From Evansella sp041820985 (GTDB lineage: Bacteria > Bacillota > Bacilli > Bacillales > Salisediminibacteriaceae): a DNA stretch of 64,000 nucleotides. Of this stretch, positions 1 to 8,737 are shown one piece after another (within the stretch, counting starts at the first letter, position 1; each line of letters opens with the position of its first letter). Location of the stretch: contig NZ_JBGUAU010000009.1 in assembly GCF_041820985.1 (NCBI RefSeq), forward strand, positions 124,001-188,000. The letters are read 5' to 3'. The position numbers and the translations under genes were made by a program. The notes beneath the pieces were generated by a model. The model searched no databases and was not told the origin of the DNA. It saw only the letters and a program-made list of their open reading frames with translations.

Positions 1-644
1 TGCTTTACCATCGCCAAATCATGGGCAATAAATAAATACGTTAAATTTTGTTCCTTTTGCAGCTTCTTCATTAAATTTACTACTTGAGCTTGAACGGATA
101 CATCTAGTGCTGAAATTGGCTCATCCGCAATGATGAAAGTGGGATCAACCGCAAGTGCACGAGCGATACCGATTCGTTGTCTTTGTCCACCACTAAATTC
201 ATGTGGAAATCTCGTTGCATGCTCTTTGTTTAAACCAACTGTTTCTAGCAATTCATGAACTCGATCCAACCTCTTTTTTGAGGACTTTATGCCATGAATA
301 TCAATTCCTTCAGCAATAATGTCCGCAACTGTCATTCGTGGATTAAGAGAAGCATACGGATCCTGAAAAATCATTTGAACTTTACGATTAAACATCTTTT
401 GCTTCTTACCAGACATCTTATGAACGTCTTCACCATCAAAAATTACTTGTCCGTCTGTTGTTCCATATAAACGGATCAGTGTACGGCCGGTTGTAGATTT
501 CCCACAGCCTGATTCTCCTACTAATCCTAATGTTTCACCTTCGTATATATCGAAGGAAACATCATCTACGGCCTTTAAAACCTGTTTTTTATCAACATCA
601 AAGTACTTCTTTAATCCTTTAACTTCTAGTAATTTCTTTGCCAT
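1..644 (-). CDS. ykfD: Oligo/dipeptide ABC transporter ATPase, YkfD/DppF type (partial, C-terminus outside window)
   Basis: ATP-binding subunit that would pair with the DppD-type ATPase at 3.7 kb to drive peptide import on the cytoplasmic face of the membrane. Reading leftward from an ATG at 644, preceded by GGAGG, the visible 214 residues contain Walker A (GESGCGKST), Q-loop (MIFQDPYASLNPR, typical of peptide importer ATPases), the ABC signature (FSGGQRQR), Walker B (FIIADEPISALD) and the switch His (LFIAHDL). The C-terminal oligopeptide-transporter extension lies beyond base 1. It is the last visible gene of the operon, 213 bp after the LD-carboxypeptidase, as ykfD is last in the B. subtilis dpp-ykf operon. 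The intervening 213 bp shows no gene and no clear terminator. The family is certain; the symbol rests on context. Confidence 0.9.
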   Translation of the reverse strand, partial: MAKKLLEVKGLKKYFDVDKKQVLKAVDDVSFDIYEGETLGLVGESGCGKSTTGRTLIRLYGTTDGQVIFDGEDVHKMSGKKQKMFNRKVQMIFQDPYASLNPRMTVADIIAEGIDIHGIKSSKKRLDRVHELLETVGLNKEHATRFPHEFSGGQRQRIGIARALAVDPTFIIADEPISALDVSVQAQVVNLMKKLQKEQNLTYLFIAHDLAMVK

Positions 645-857
645 GTGAATTCCTCCAAGCTGTATTGGCGTCCTTTACTTTTGAACTCTGAAAATACGTT
701 AATTACTACAATCTAGAATCATTAATCCTTTATTCGTTTGAATTCACTCTCTTAACCCATTGGCAAAAGGGCCACATCCGGCCATACTTCAAGGTTCTTC
801 TATGCCTGCGGGAAGCTTTAAATCAGTCCCATACCCCAGCCCAAAATGGAAACATAA

Positions 858-1787
858 CTACACTGTTCCTGTTTCATGGAACGTTAGTGTTTTTTTATCC
901 GCGTCCAATGTAACATCTATACCAATTGGAACCGCTAAATTAGGAGAGCAATGCCCAATGGAAAAGCCACTAAGCACTGGTTTTCCAAGAGGAACAATAT
1001 GATCGTTAAAGACTTGCTCTAATGTTAATGAATCCTCTGTTTTTTTTGGAAGACAGTTATGAAAATCACATAACACAATTGCCGAAGCCTCCTCAAATTT
1101 CCCTGCACTCTTTAATTGATTTAACATACGGTCTATTCGGTAAGGTTCTTCTTCCACTTCTTCGATAAACAACACTTTATTTTTCGTGTCGATCTCAAAA
1201 TCTGTTCCTAAAGTACTAACGAGTAATGATAAATTACCACCAACTAGAGGGCCCGTAGCTTTTCCTTCTACATATGTTTTCAGAGGTGCATCTTCATTTG
1301 AATAACGAAGCTTTTGTGGGAAAAATAGTTGGTTAAATGTTTCTCGGGTCAAATGATGAACATCTTTTCCTAAGTCTGAACTTAACATTGGCCCATGAAA
1401 GGTGACCAATCTTGTTTCTTGAAAAATAGCATTGAGTAAAAATGTAATATCACTATAACCCCAAAAAATTTTCGGATTAGCACGTAGTAATTCAAAATCA
1501 ATCGAATTTCCTATTCTTGCAGTGCCGTAACCACCACAAACAGAAAATATCCCTTTAATCGTAGGATCACCAAATGCTTGATGCAATTCAGAAAGTCTTT
1601 GTCTATCTGTTCCAGCTAAATAACCATGCTTATGTTGTAAGGAGTCACCAACATGCACTTCAAGACCTAGCTGCTCCAAGAATCTTATCGCCTTTTTTGC
1701 TAATTCAACATCCGGGCTACTTGCTGGTGCAATAACAGCCACATGATCCCCTTTTTGTAACTTAGCAGGCTTTACTATAGACAGCAT
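858..1787 (-). CDS. ykfA: LD-carboxypeptidase, peptidase family S66 (YkfA/LdcA)
   Basis: Cytoplasmic serine peptidase that removes the terminal D-amino acid from murein tetrapeptides, yielding the tripeptide used in recycling. The 309 aa match the family length and no signal peptide is present. The S66 triad is visible: Ser112 in GYSDIT, Glu209/210 in VLFIEEVEEEP and His279 in SIGHC; a Gly-rich CGGYG segment lies near residue 84. Start ATG at 1787 has GGAGT about 8 bp upstream. It lies in the peptide-uptake operon, 158 bp downstream of the binding-protein gene and separated from it by a hairpin. Family and reaction are well supported; the precise substrate is inferred from B. subtilis YkfA and the neighbouring epimerase and endopeptidase. 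Confidence 0.9.
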   Translation of the reverse strand: MLSIVKPAKLQKGDHVAVIAPASSPDVELAKKAIRFLEQLGLEVHVGDSLQHKHGYLAGTDRQRLSELHQAFGDPTIKGIFSVCGGYGTARIGNSIDFELLRANPKIFWGYSDITFLLNAIFQETRLVTFHGPMLSSDLGKDVHHLTRETFNQLFFPQKLRYSNEDAPLKTYVEGKATGPLVGGNLSLLVSTLGTDFEIDTKNKVLFIEEVEEEPYRIDRMLNQLKSAGKFEEASAIVLCDFHNCLPKKTEDSLTLEQVFNDHIVPLGKPVLSGFSIGHCSPNLAVPIGIDVTLDADKKTLTFHETGTV

Positions 1788-1892
1788 CCACAGTACACTC
1801 CTTTTTCATGTTTCACTTCTTAAGTATGAATGTATGGGTCTTTCACTATCATGGACTTGGCGACAAGCACTTTCTTTTCTAATAATAGTGTA

Positions 1893-1915
1893 CCAAAAGG
1901 GAAAGCCCCTTTTGG
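1893..1915 (-). terminator. Intercistronic hairpin after the peptide-binding protein gene
   Basis: A 9-bp stem (CCAAAAGGG / CCCTTTTGG) with a 5-nt loop lies between the binding-protein gene and the LD-carboxypeptidase gene. On the minus strand no long T tract follows, so it looks less like a full terminator than a processing or partial-termination hairpin. Such hairpins often keep the solute-binding protein mRNA more abundant than the distal genes; that role here is inference. Confidence 0.6.
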
Positions 1916-1945
1916 CACACGATATACTGTCTCAAACGAAAAATC

Positions 1946-3613
1946 TTAGTCTACGAATCTAGCGTATTTAAGCTCTGTAAATCCAACGATATGAGTAATA
2001 ATGTTCTCAACCTCTGGGTTAACAAGGTAGCTACGAGTATAGAAGTAAAGTGGGTTAATTACTGCTTCTTCAATAATAATCGCTTCTGCTTGTGCTAGTA
2101 AATCATAACGCGCAATTGGATCTGCTTCTTCATAACTTGCATTGATAATGTCAACATACTCTTGATGTCTGTCTCCTGACCAGTCACCACGGTTAAATCC
2201 TGATCCTGGTAAGTAATTATCTAAGAAGTTAATTGGGTCATTATATCCACCAAGGTAGCTTCCACGGAAATAGTGGAACTGCGCTTCTTGAGAACGATCA
2301 CGGAATACTTCCCACTCTTGGTTAAATAATTCAATTTCAATACCTAAGTTATCGCGAATCATTGTCTGCATCGCTTGTGCTCTCGTACTATGAAGGTCAC
2401 TAGTATTATAAGAAAGCGTTACAGTTGGAAGCTCGTCATATCCTTCTTCTTCCATACCTAGTGCTAGTAATTCTTGTGCTCTTTCAGGGTCAAATTCATA
2501 GTAGTCTCCTACATTTTCTCCCCATGTTCCTCCAGCTGGATGCTCAAACTCTGGGTGTACCCATCCATACGCTGGTGGTTCGTTGGATTGGTTTACATAT
2601 TGTACAAGATCCTGACGATTAATCGCTAGCATGAACGCTTCACGAATATTTCTATTATGGAAAGGCTCTAGATCATGATGGAAATATTGATACTCAATAC
2701 CAGAACGTGGAGCTAAATACATGTCTGGATCATCTAAATAATCTGCTCCTAAGTCAGCAGGTACAGCTGAGACGTGAATTTCTCCAGCTTGATACATTTG
2801 GAAAGCAGTATTGGAGTCATTTACCATTACATACTCAACACGCTCAATTTCAACGGAATCTGCATCCCAGTAATCTTCATTTTTCTCTAAAACTAAGAAA
2901 TCGTCATGTGCCCACTCTGTTACTTTAAATGGACCATTAGAAACAATTGAATTTGCTTCTGCATGCCAGTTCGGGTCTGCTTCAGCAGTTGCTTGATGAA
3001 CTGGGAACAACTGTGGCATAGCTACGATAGATAAGAAGAAATCTACTGGATAACGTAATGTTACTTCTAGAGTTTTTTCATCTTTTGCTTCTACTAACAT
3101 ATCTTCTGCAGTTCCCTCTCCACTGTTAAATGCTTCAGCTCCAGCAATCCAATAAGAGTGAGAAGCTGCTGGTGAAGCCGTTTCAGGATCTGCTAATCTT
3201 TTAAATGAAAATTCAAAATCATATGCGGTAACAGGCTCACCATTTGTCCAGTAAGCATCGTCACGAATAAAGAAAGTATATACTAACCCATCTTCAGATA
3301 CGTCCCAATCTTCTGCCATTGCTGGCTCTGGAATAGCCGCATCTTTCCCTAAACGAGTTAACCCTTCAAATACGTTGTTTAACACGTTATATGACGCTTC
3401 GTCATTTCCAATTGGTGGATCCATTGATGTTGGGTTGTTACCATTGTTCAATAACAATGTTCTTGGCTCGTCTGAACCTTCCGCAACATTATTATCGTTA
3501 TTTTCATTGTTATTGTCATTGTTAGCTGTCGTATTTTCATTGTTTGAACAACCAGCTAAAACTAACAAACTACTTAATACTGCCACTACTACTAATAGCC
3601 AAAGTTTTTTCAT
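1946..3613 (-). CDS. dppE: Peptide ABC transporter substrate-binding lipoprotein (DppE/OppA family)
   Basis: Extracytoplasmic receptor delivering peptides to the DppBC permease. The protein has 555 aa with a lipoprotein signal (LLVLAGC, lipidated Cys22), then an Asn/Glu/Asp-rich linker (about residues 23-48) and a full SBP_bac_5 domain, including a typical N-lobe entry (NPTSMDPPIGND) and the SNGPFKVTEW segment found in OppA/DppA proteins. The mature protein is strongly acidic. ATG at 3613 follows an AAGGGAGG-type ribosome binding site. It sits 91 bp after the ATPase gene dppD and is followed by a hairpin. In B. subtilis the orthologous operon imports dipeptides and murein tripeptide; the exact ligand cannot be read from the sequence. 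Confidence 0.92.
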   Translation of the reverse strand: MKKLWLLVVVAVLSSLLVLAGCSNNENTTANNDNNNENNDNNVAEGSDEPRTLLLNNGNNPTSMDPPIGNDEASYNVLNNVFEGLTRLGKDAAIPEPAMAEDWDVSEDGLVYTFFIRDDAYWTNGEPVTAYDFEFSFKRLADPETASPAASHSYWIAGAEAFNSGEGTAEDMLVEAKDEKTLEVTLRYPVDFFLSIVAMPQLFPVHQATAEADPNWHAEANSIVSNGPFKVTEWAHDDFLVLEKNEDYWDADSVEIERVEYVMVNDSNTAFQMYQAGEIHVSAVPADLGADYLDDPDMYLAPRSGIEYQYFHHDLEPFHNRNIREAFMLAINRQDLVQYVNQSNEPPAYGWVHPEFEHPAGGTWGENVGDYYEFDPERAQELLALGMEEEGYDELPTVTLSYNTSDLHSTRAQAMQTMIRDNLGIEIELFNQEWEVFRDRSQEAQFHYFRGSYLGGYNDPINFLDNYLPGSGFNRGDWSGDRHQEYVDIINASYEEADPIARYDLLAQAEAIIIEEAVINPLYFYTRSYLVNPEVENIITHIVGFTELKYARFVD

Positions 3614-3704
3614 AAAAATATACCTCCCTTTTTTTATAAAACGCGTCTATGGACTACTAACCTCTGTATTTATGTCCACATCCCCCCCTACATTAATAAA
3701 ATTG

Positions 3705-4754
3705 TTATTTCGACTGGAAATTAATCTTTGGACTTCTATTATCAATTGCTTTCACAGCTTTATTTGCACGTTCATCTTGTAACCAGCAACGTACAGAGTG
3801 GTGTTCACTTACACTCGTCGGTTCTGGGTCATATTGAAGACAAACGTCCATCGCATAATCACAACGTCTTGCAAAACCACATCCCTTTGGTGGAGCAAAC
3901 AGGTCTGGTGGTGTTCCATCAATAGGTATTAACGGTTCATTTCTATCTCCATCTAATCTCGGTACAGACTTTAGCAATCCTTTTGTATACGGATGCTGTG
4001 GTTCATAGAAGATTTCTCTAACAGTTCCAGATTCAATAATTTTTCCAGCATACATAACATTAATTCGATCTGCTATTTGAGCAACAAGACCAAGATCATG
4101 CGTAATTAAAATAATCGCTATTCCAATTCTTTTTTGAATATCTTTAAACAAATCAATGATTTGTGCTTGAATCGTAACATCTAGTGCTGTTGTAGGTTCG
4201 TCTGCGATTAATACACCAGGTTCACTAACAAGTGCCATAGCAATCATAATTCGCTGTCTCATTCCACCACTAAACTGGTGTGGATATTGCCTTAGTCGTT
4301 CTTCAGGATTTGCAATACCAACTAAAGACAACAATTCGATCGTTCGCTTTTTCGCATCTGCCTTAGAAACTTTCGAGTTCTTGAAGAGCCCTTCAGAAAT
4401 TTGATCTCCGATTGTTAAAACTGGATTCAAAGAGGTCATAGGATCCTGAAAGATCATTCCTATGTCTGTACCACGAATTTCCCTCATTTGTTTTTCTGTA
4501 TATTTTGTTAAATCTTTTCCCTTTAGCTTTATACTTCCTTCTTTAATAACTCCAGGAGGGGTAGGTATGAGCCGCATGATACTTTGTGCAGTTACACTTT
4601 TTCCACACCCTGATTCTCCAACAATTGCAAGAGTTTCTCCCTCTTTTAACGAGAAATTTACTCCTCTTACCGCTTGTACCTCTCCATTTCTTGTTTGGAA
4701 GGATACATGGAGGTTATTAACATCTAAGATTGTTTGTTTTGATTCACTCATCAT
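3705..4754 (-). CDS. dppD: Peptide ABC transporter ATPase DppD/OppD type
   Basis: Cytoplasmic ATPase of the peptide importer. Of 349 aa, residues 9-260 form the ABC domain with Walker A (VGESGCGKS, 45-53), signature FSGGMRQR, Walker B (VLIADEPTTALD) and switch His (ILITHDLGL). The C-terminal peptide-importer domain carries a Cys cluster (GCGFARRCDYAMDVC ... VRCW), the arrangement that binds a [4Fe-4S] cluster in characterised DppD proteins. The start codons are tandem ATGs at 4754 and 4751. The upstream stop TAA is directly adjacent to the first, and AGGAGG sits only 3 bp from it, so the second ATG (spacing 6) is probably used. The gene is tightly coupled to dppC. Confidence 0.92.
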   Translation of the reverse strand: MMSESKQTILDVNNLHVSFQTRNGEVQAVRGVNFSLKEGETLAIVGESGCGKSVTAQSIMRLIPTPPGVIKEGSIKLKGKDLTKYTEKQMREIRGTDIGMIFQDPMTSLNPVLTIGDQISEGLFKNSKVSKADAKKRTIELLSLVGIANPEERLRQYPHQFSGGMRQRIMIAMALVSEPGVLIADEPTTALDVTIQAQIIDLFKDIQKRIGIAIILITHDLGLVAQIADRINVMYAGKIIESGTVREIFYEPQHPYTKGLLKSVPRLDGDRNEPLIPIDGTPPDLFAPPKGCGFARRCDYAMDVCLQYDPEPTSVSEHHSVRCWLQDERANKAVKAIDNRSPKINFQSK

Positions 4755-5720
4755 TTACCTCCTCATCTTCGGATCTAAGGCATCTCGTAATCCGTCACCG
4801 AATACGTTAAAGGCGAACATTGTTAAGGAAATCATGGTTGCTGGGAAAACGAGTCTCCACCAGTAGCCTGTGTTGACCACTCCTAATGCATCATTTGCCA
4901 TGGACCCCCAGCTTGCTGTAGGTTGTTGAACTCCCAACCCAAGGAAGCTTAGAAATGCTTCGGCGAAAATAGCACCAGGAACAGTTAATGTCATGGATAC
5001 AATAATCGGCCCCATCGTATTTGGTAACAAATGCTGCCTAACAATTCTTGGTGTGCTTCCACCTAATACTTTAGATGCAAGTACATACTCATTCGTCTTA
5101 AGCTGAAGTACTTGCCCTCGGACCAGACGAGCCATACCGACCCACCCTGTTAACGAGAGTGCTACAATGATGGTCCAAACACCAGGGTCCATCACAACCA
5201 TCAGTAAGATTACAACTAGTAAGTAAGGAAGACCGTATAACACTTCGACGATACGCATCATCACGTTATCGGTTCTACCACCTTTATATCCTGAAAGCCC
5301 ACCGTACGATACACCGATAATAAATTCGATAAACGCTGCAGCAAAACCAATGAGCAACGAAACTCTCGCCCCGTGCCATACTCGAGTAAACACATCTCGT
5401 CCTAATTCATCGGTACCAAACCAATGATCAGCAGAAGGGGCTTGATTTTGATTCGATAAAATACCTTCTCTATCATCATAAGGTGTAAGGGATGGACCGA
5501 TTAAAGCCATTACTAGCATCACTACGATAATAACCAATCCAGCAACTGCAAGCTTATTTTTTAATATTCGATGCCAAGCATCTTTCCAATAGCTGACACT
5601 AGGCCTCGTTAGTTCTTCTAGCGGAGCTCCATCTTTTTTTACAGGAGCAAATAGGTCATCAGGAATTGTTTTTGGGTCGATTGCTTTTTCTTCTATGGAG
5701 TCATTTACTGAATTAGCCAT
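4755..5720 (-). CDS. dppC: Peptide ABC transporter permease DppC/OppC type
   Basis: Second integral membrane subunit of the peptide importer. The 321 aa comprise a charged cytoplasmic N-terminus of about 55 residues, one membrane segment (AVAGLVIIVVMLVMALIG), the OppC N-domain motif (HWFGTDELGRDVFTRVWHGA), then five further hydrophobic segments with the EAA loop (EYVLASKVLGGSTPRIVRQH) that docks the ATPases. Its stop is one base before the ATG of dppD, and its own start lies one base after the stop of dppB, so translation of B, C and D is coupled. Family assignment is secure. Confidence 0.92.
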   Translation of the reverse strand: MANSVNDSIEEKAIDPKTIPDDLFAPVKKDGAPLEELTRPSVSYWKDAWHRILKNKLAVAGLVIIVVMLVMALIGPSLTPYDDREGILSNQNQAPSADHWFGTDELGRDVFTRVWHGARVSLLIGFAAAFIEFIIGVSYGGLSGYKGGRTDNVMMRIVEVLYGLPYLLVVILLMVVMDPGVWTIIVALSLTGWVGMARLVRGQVLQLKTNEYVLASKVLGGSTPRIVRQHLLPNTMGPIIVSMTLTVPGAIFAEAFLSFLGLGVQQPTASWGSMANDALGVVNTGYWWRLVFPATMISLTMFAFNVFGDGLRDALDPKMRR

Positions 5721-5721
5721 A

Positions 5722-6657
5722 TTACTCCTCCTTCTTATGAAGCTTAATTCTCGGATCTACCACACCATATACCAGATCCACTACAAACATCATTACTACT
5801 AAAATGGCACTATACATTACCGTAGTGGCCATGATCATTGGATAATCACGATTCGATATACTTTCTACGAAATATCGACCAATACCAGGAATAGCAAATA
5901 TTCTTTCAATAACAAAACTTCCAGTTAATACAGCAGCCGTTAATGTTCCTAAAATGGTGATAACTGGTAATAATGCATTTCGTAATGCATGCTTGATTAC
6001 AATTTTGATTGGGGAAAGCCCTTTTGCACGTGCTGTACGAATATAGTCCTGATTCAAAACCTCTAACATATTGGAGCGAGTGAGACGTGCGATGATCGCC
6101 ATTGGACCAGATGATAAAGCGAGAGCTGGTAATAATACATGTCGCCAAGTACCCCATCGAGCAATTGGGAAAAAGTCGAATTGAGTACCAATAAATTTAA
6201 TAAATAGCATTGCTAATATAAAGTTTGGAACAGATATCCCTAGAACAGCTACAATCATTGTGACGTAGTCAATTGCTTTATTATGTCTAAGAGCTGCGAT
6301 AACCCCTAAGATAATCCCTGAAATCAAACTAAAGATAAGTGTTGATAGACCAAGAATCATAGAAGCTGGAAAACCATTTGTAAGCATACTATCAACCGTT
6401 CTTGATCTTGATACCATGGAAGGGCCAAAATCAAAGGTTGCTATGTTTTTTAAGTATTGGAAATACTGCATATACGTTGGTTGATCTAAATTATAATGTG
6501 CCATTAAGTTTTGCATTGCTTGTTCGGAAATTCCACCAGATTCGTCAAAGTCGAATGGATTCCCTGGTGCAGCATGCATTAAGAAAAATGTTAGTGTGAC
6601 GATTACAAGTAACGTAATGATCATCGCTAAAAATCGTTTTACTACGTAGACTGCCAT
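5722..6657 (-). CDS. dppB: Peptide ABC transporter permease DppB/OppB type
   Basis: First permease subunit of the peptide importer, 311 aa. The N-terminal membrane segment (residues about 8-27) ends in the family motif MHAAPGNPFD. Five more hydrophobic segments follow, and the EAA-type cytoplasmic loop is visible (DYIRTARAKGLSPIKIVIKH). The C-terminus ends in the usual VYGVVDPRI motif. ATG at 6657 overlaps the last 16 bases of the upstream M42 peptidase gene, indicating translational coupling; a GGGGGG-rich ribosome binding site (AAGGGGGGACACC) lies inside that gene. Substrate specificity cannot be read from the sequence. Confidence 0.92.
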   Translation of the reverse strand: MAVYVVKRFLAMIITLLVIVTLTFFLMHAAPGNPFDFDESGGISEQAMQNLMAHYNLDQPTYMQYFQYLKNIATFDFGPSMVSRSRTVDSMLTNGFPASMILGLSTLIFSLISGIILGVIAALRHNKAIDYVTMIVAVLGISVPNFILAMLFIKFIGTQFDFFPIARWGTWRHVLLPALALSSGPMAIIARLTRSNMLEVLNQDYIRTARAKGLSPIKIVIKHALRNALLPVITILGTLTAAVLTGSFVIERIFAIPGIGRYFVESISNRDYPMIMATTVMYSAILVVMMFVVDLVYGVVDPRIKLHKKEE

Positions 6658-7745
6658 TGGTGTCCCCCCTTAAATTCTCGTATATAGTGAAATAAAAATA
6701 GAATAGTATGTACTATATCATCTACAGAAGCCATCTCATGTGCATGAACATACCTAGTGGGAATGGCAATACCTCCAGAAGGAATACCACCTCGTTCTAA
6801 ATGCATTGCTGCTGCATCAGTTGTACCTGACGGAAAGACCTCCAGCTGAAAAGGAATGTTATTGTTCCTTGCAATAGATTTCATCTTTTGGACCATTTTC
6901 GGGGATGAGATCATACCCATTCCGTTGTAAATTTTATCCATCAACTTAATTCCAGGTCCATGGTCTAGTTGAGATATATAATCGTGCTTCGCAATTTGCG
7001 GTGTATCATTGGCAACCGTAACATCTAACGCGATTGCTGTATCAGGATTTACTGTATACGCAGCAGTCCTTGCACCTCTACAACCAACTTCCTCTTGGAC
7101 GGTAAAAACAGGGAAGATATTCGGTGTTTCAATGCCTGTATCCTTACATAGTTTCATAACCTCTATTAATATAAAAACGAGGAGACGATTATCTAGAGCC
7201 TTACCAATAATCCTATTTTTCCCAAGAAGCTTAAACTCATAGTTAAGAGAAACCGTATTTCCTAATTCAATCCCCATTTCTACTGCTTCCTGTTTCGATG
7301 TTGCCCCAATATCAATAAAGAATTCTCTAATTTCTGGAATTTCTTTTATCGCTTTGGGCCTACCTGGGTTGATTGTATTTACTAATCCATCCACAAAACC
7401 TTTTTCTGTTTTAATGGAACAAGTTCTTGCAAACAAATTTTGAGTACGGATTCCCCCTATTTTTTCAACGTATAGGAAACCTCGGTCATCAATATGTCGA
7501 ACCATTAGACCGATCTCATCTATGTGAGCTGCGATCAAAAGCTTTTCTTTTCCAGTTCCTTTTTTAAAACCAATAATATTTCCTAAAGGATCGATAGAGA
7601 TATCATCTACATACTCTTTGATTTCATGGAAAACTTTCTGGGTCACATCGTCTTCATAACCAGAAACACCATGAAGGTCGCACCATGCTCCAACGTTATT
7701 AAGGATCTGCTGTCTCAATCGATTTTCGTCTATAAACTCATTCAT
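6642..7745 (-). CDS. M42 family metallo-aminopeptidase (YsdC/glutamyl aminopeptidase/endoglucanase-type)
   Basis: Cytoplasmic di-zinc aminopeptidase expected to trim imported peptides. The 367 aa carry the M42 metal ligands and catalytic residues in order: His74 (AAHIDEIGL), Asp185 (GKALDNR), Glu218/Glu219 (TVQEEVGCRGA), Asp241 (IALDVTVAND) and His334/336 (TRYVHAHEMAS). M42 enzymes usually form dodecameric shells that degrade small peptides. The gene lies inside the peptide-uptake operon, overlapping dppB by 16 bp and 38 bp after the NlpC/P60 gene. The B. subtilis dpp-ykf operon has no M42 gene, so this is an added function. ATG at 7745 follows AAAGG. The cleavage preference is unknown. Confidence 0.9.
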   Translation of the reverse strand: MNEFIDENRLRQQILNNVGAWCDLHGVSGYEDDVTQKVFHEIKEYVDDISIDPLGNIIGFKKGTGKEKLLIAAHIDEIGLMVRHIDDRGFLYVEKIGGIRTQNLFARTCSIKTEKGFVDGLVNTINPGRPKAIKEIPEIREFFIDIGATSKQEAVEMGIELGNTVSLNYEFKLLGKNRIIGKALDNRLLVFILIEVMKLCKDTGIETPNIFPVFTVQEEVGCRGARTAAYTVNPDTAIALDVTVANDTPQIAKHDYISQLDHGPGIKLMDKIYNGMGMISSPKMVQKMKSIARNNNIPFQLEVFPSGTTDAAAMHLERGGIPSGGIAIPTRYVHAHEMASVDDIVHTILFLFHYIREFKGGHQWQST

Positions 7746-7783
7746 AATAACAACCTTTCATCTTTTAAAGGGATGCATCATCG

Positions 7784-8737
7784 TTATGAAATATATCTTC
7801 TACCACCGATTAACTCTTCTTCATACTTCGTGTTCGTTAGAGGAATAATTTCAACCGTTTTCCCTGTTTTCGGCGAATGAATCATAAGATCGTTTCCTGC
7901 GTACATTCCTACATGGTGAACTGCACCTTTCCCTTTTTCATAAGCAAAAAATAGCAAATCACCTACTTGAAGGTTTTCTCGTGTAATAGGAGTTCCTTGC
8001 TTTACTTGATCGGAAGCATCTCTCGGAAGTGTTATTCCATAACTACGATACACAGAGTACACAAACCCAGAACAGTCATACCCGTAAGAAGTCATCCCCC
8101 CCCATAAGTAAGGAAGATCTAAAAACATTTTCCCTGTCTCAAGAAGGTCATTCCCATTTACTGTATGTAATTCCTCTTCCTTTTGGAAAATACGAACATC
8201 TTCTGTTTTAATGAATCGTTGTCCATGTGGTGTTACCACTTCTGTATATTCATCTGTCTGCTTTGTAACAGGAAATCTAGTTAAAAAGCTTATTTCCATA
8301 CATCCAGCACCATTTTTCTTTCGTAAATTTGCTACGGATGTATGTAATGTAGATTTTTCAGCAGTGACTTGTGCTATTTCATTACTATCCACACTGTCTA
8401 ACATACTTGCTGTTAATTGTCGCAGTGGAATCCATCCAGGGTATCCTCGCTTATCTTTTTTACTTGGTTGAGTAGGAATCAATACATGAGCCCATTCCTC
8501 TTGCTCTTTTAGTAGATACACATCTGTTCCATACAACACTTGTGATTGCACTAAATTATTGGTACAGAGCTTTAGACTCTCTTCCGTCGTAATACTTGAT
8601 AACCAACCTTCCAAATTAACAGGATTCATTAATGCAAGTTGATCAATATATCTCGGGGCGTTTGGTTCTGTCCAAACGGTAGCAGCAGTTACACAAACGA
8701 CCATTTTCTTTAGCTCATTATGTTGTTTTTGCTCCAC
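7784..8737 (-). CDS. ykfC: NlpC/P60 gamma-D-glutamyl-L-diamino acid endopeptidase, YkfC-like
   Basis: Cysteine peptidase that cuts the D-Glu to diamino-acid bond of murein peptides. About 180 N-terminal residues form SH3b-like domains (WAHVLIPTQ, GWIPLRQL), followed by the NlpC/P60 domain with Cys222 in GYDCSGFVYS, His275 in AVHHVGMYAG and His287 in MIHSPKTG. No signal peptide is evident, consistent with cytoplasmic action on imported peptides, as for YkfC. The frame is open to a TTG at 8743, but GGAGG at 8745-8749 leaves only 1 bp to that TTG and 7 bp to the GTG at 8737, so I place the start there (317 aa). It overlaps the epimerase gene by 20 bp. Confidence 0.88.
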   Translation of the reverse strand: MEQKQHNELKKMVVCVTAATVWTEPNAPRYIDQLALMNPVNLEGWLSSITTEESLKLCTNNLVQSQVLYGTDVYLLKEQEEWAHVLIPTQPSKKDKRGYPGWIPLRQLTASMLDSVDSNEIAQVTAEKSTLHTSVANLRKKNGAGCMEISFLTRFPVTKQTDEYTEVVTPHGQRFIKTEDVRIFQKEEELHTVNGNDLLETGKMFLDLPYLWGGMTSYGYDCSGFVYSVYRSYGITLPRDASDQVKQGTPITRENLQVGDLLFFAYEKGKGAVHHVGMYAGNDLMIHSPKTGKTVEIIPLTNTKYEEELIGGRRYIS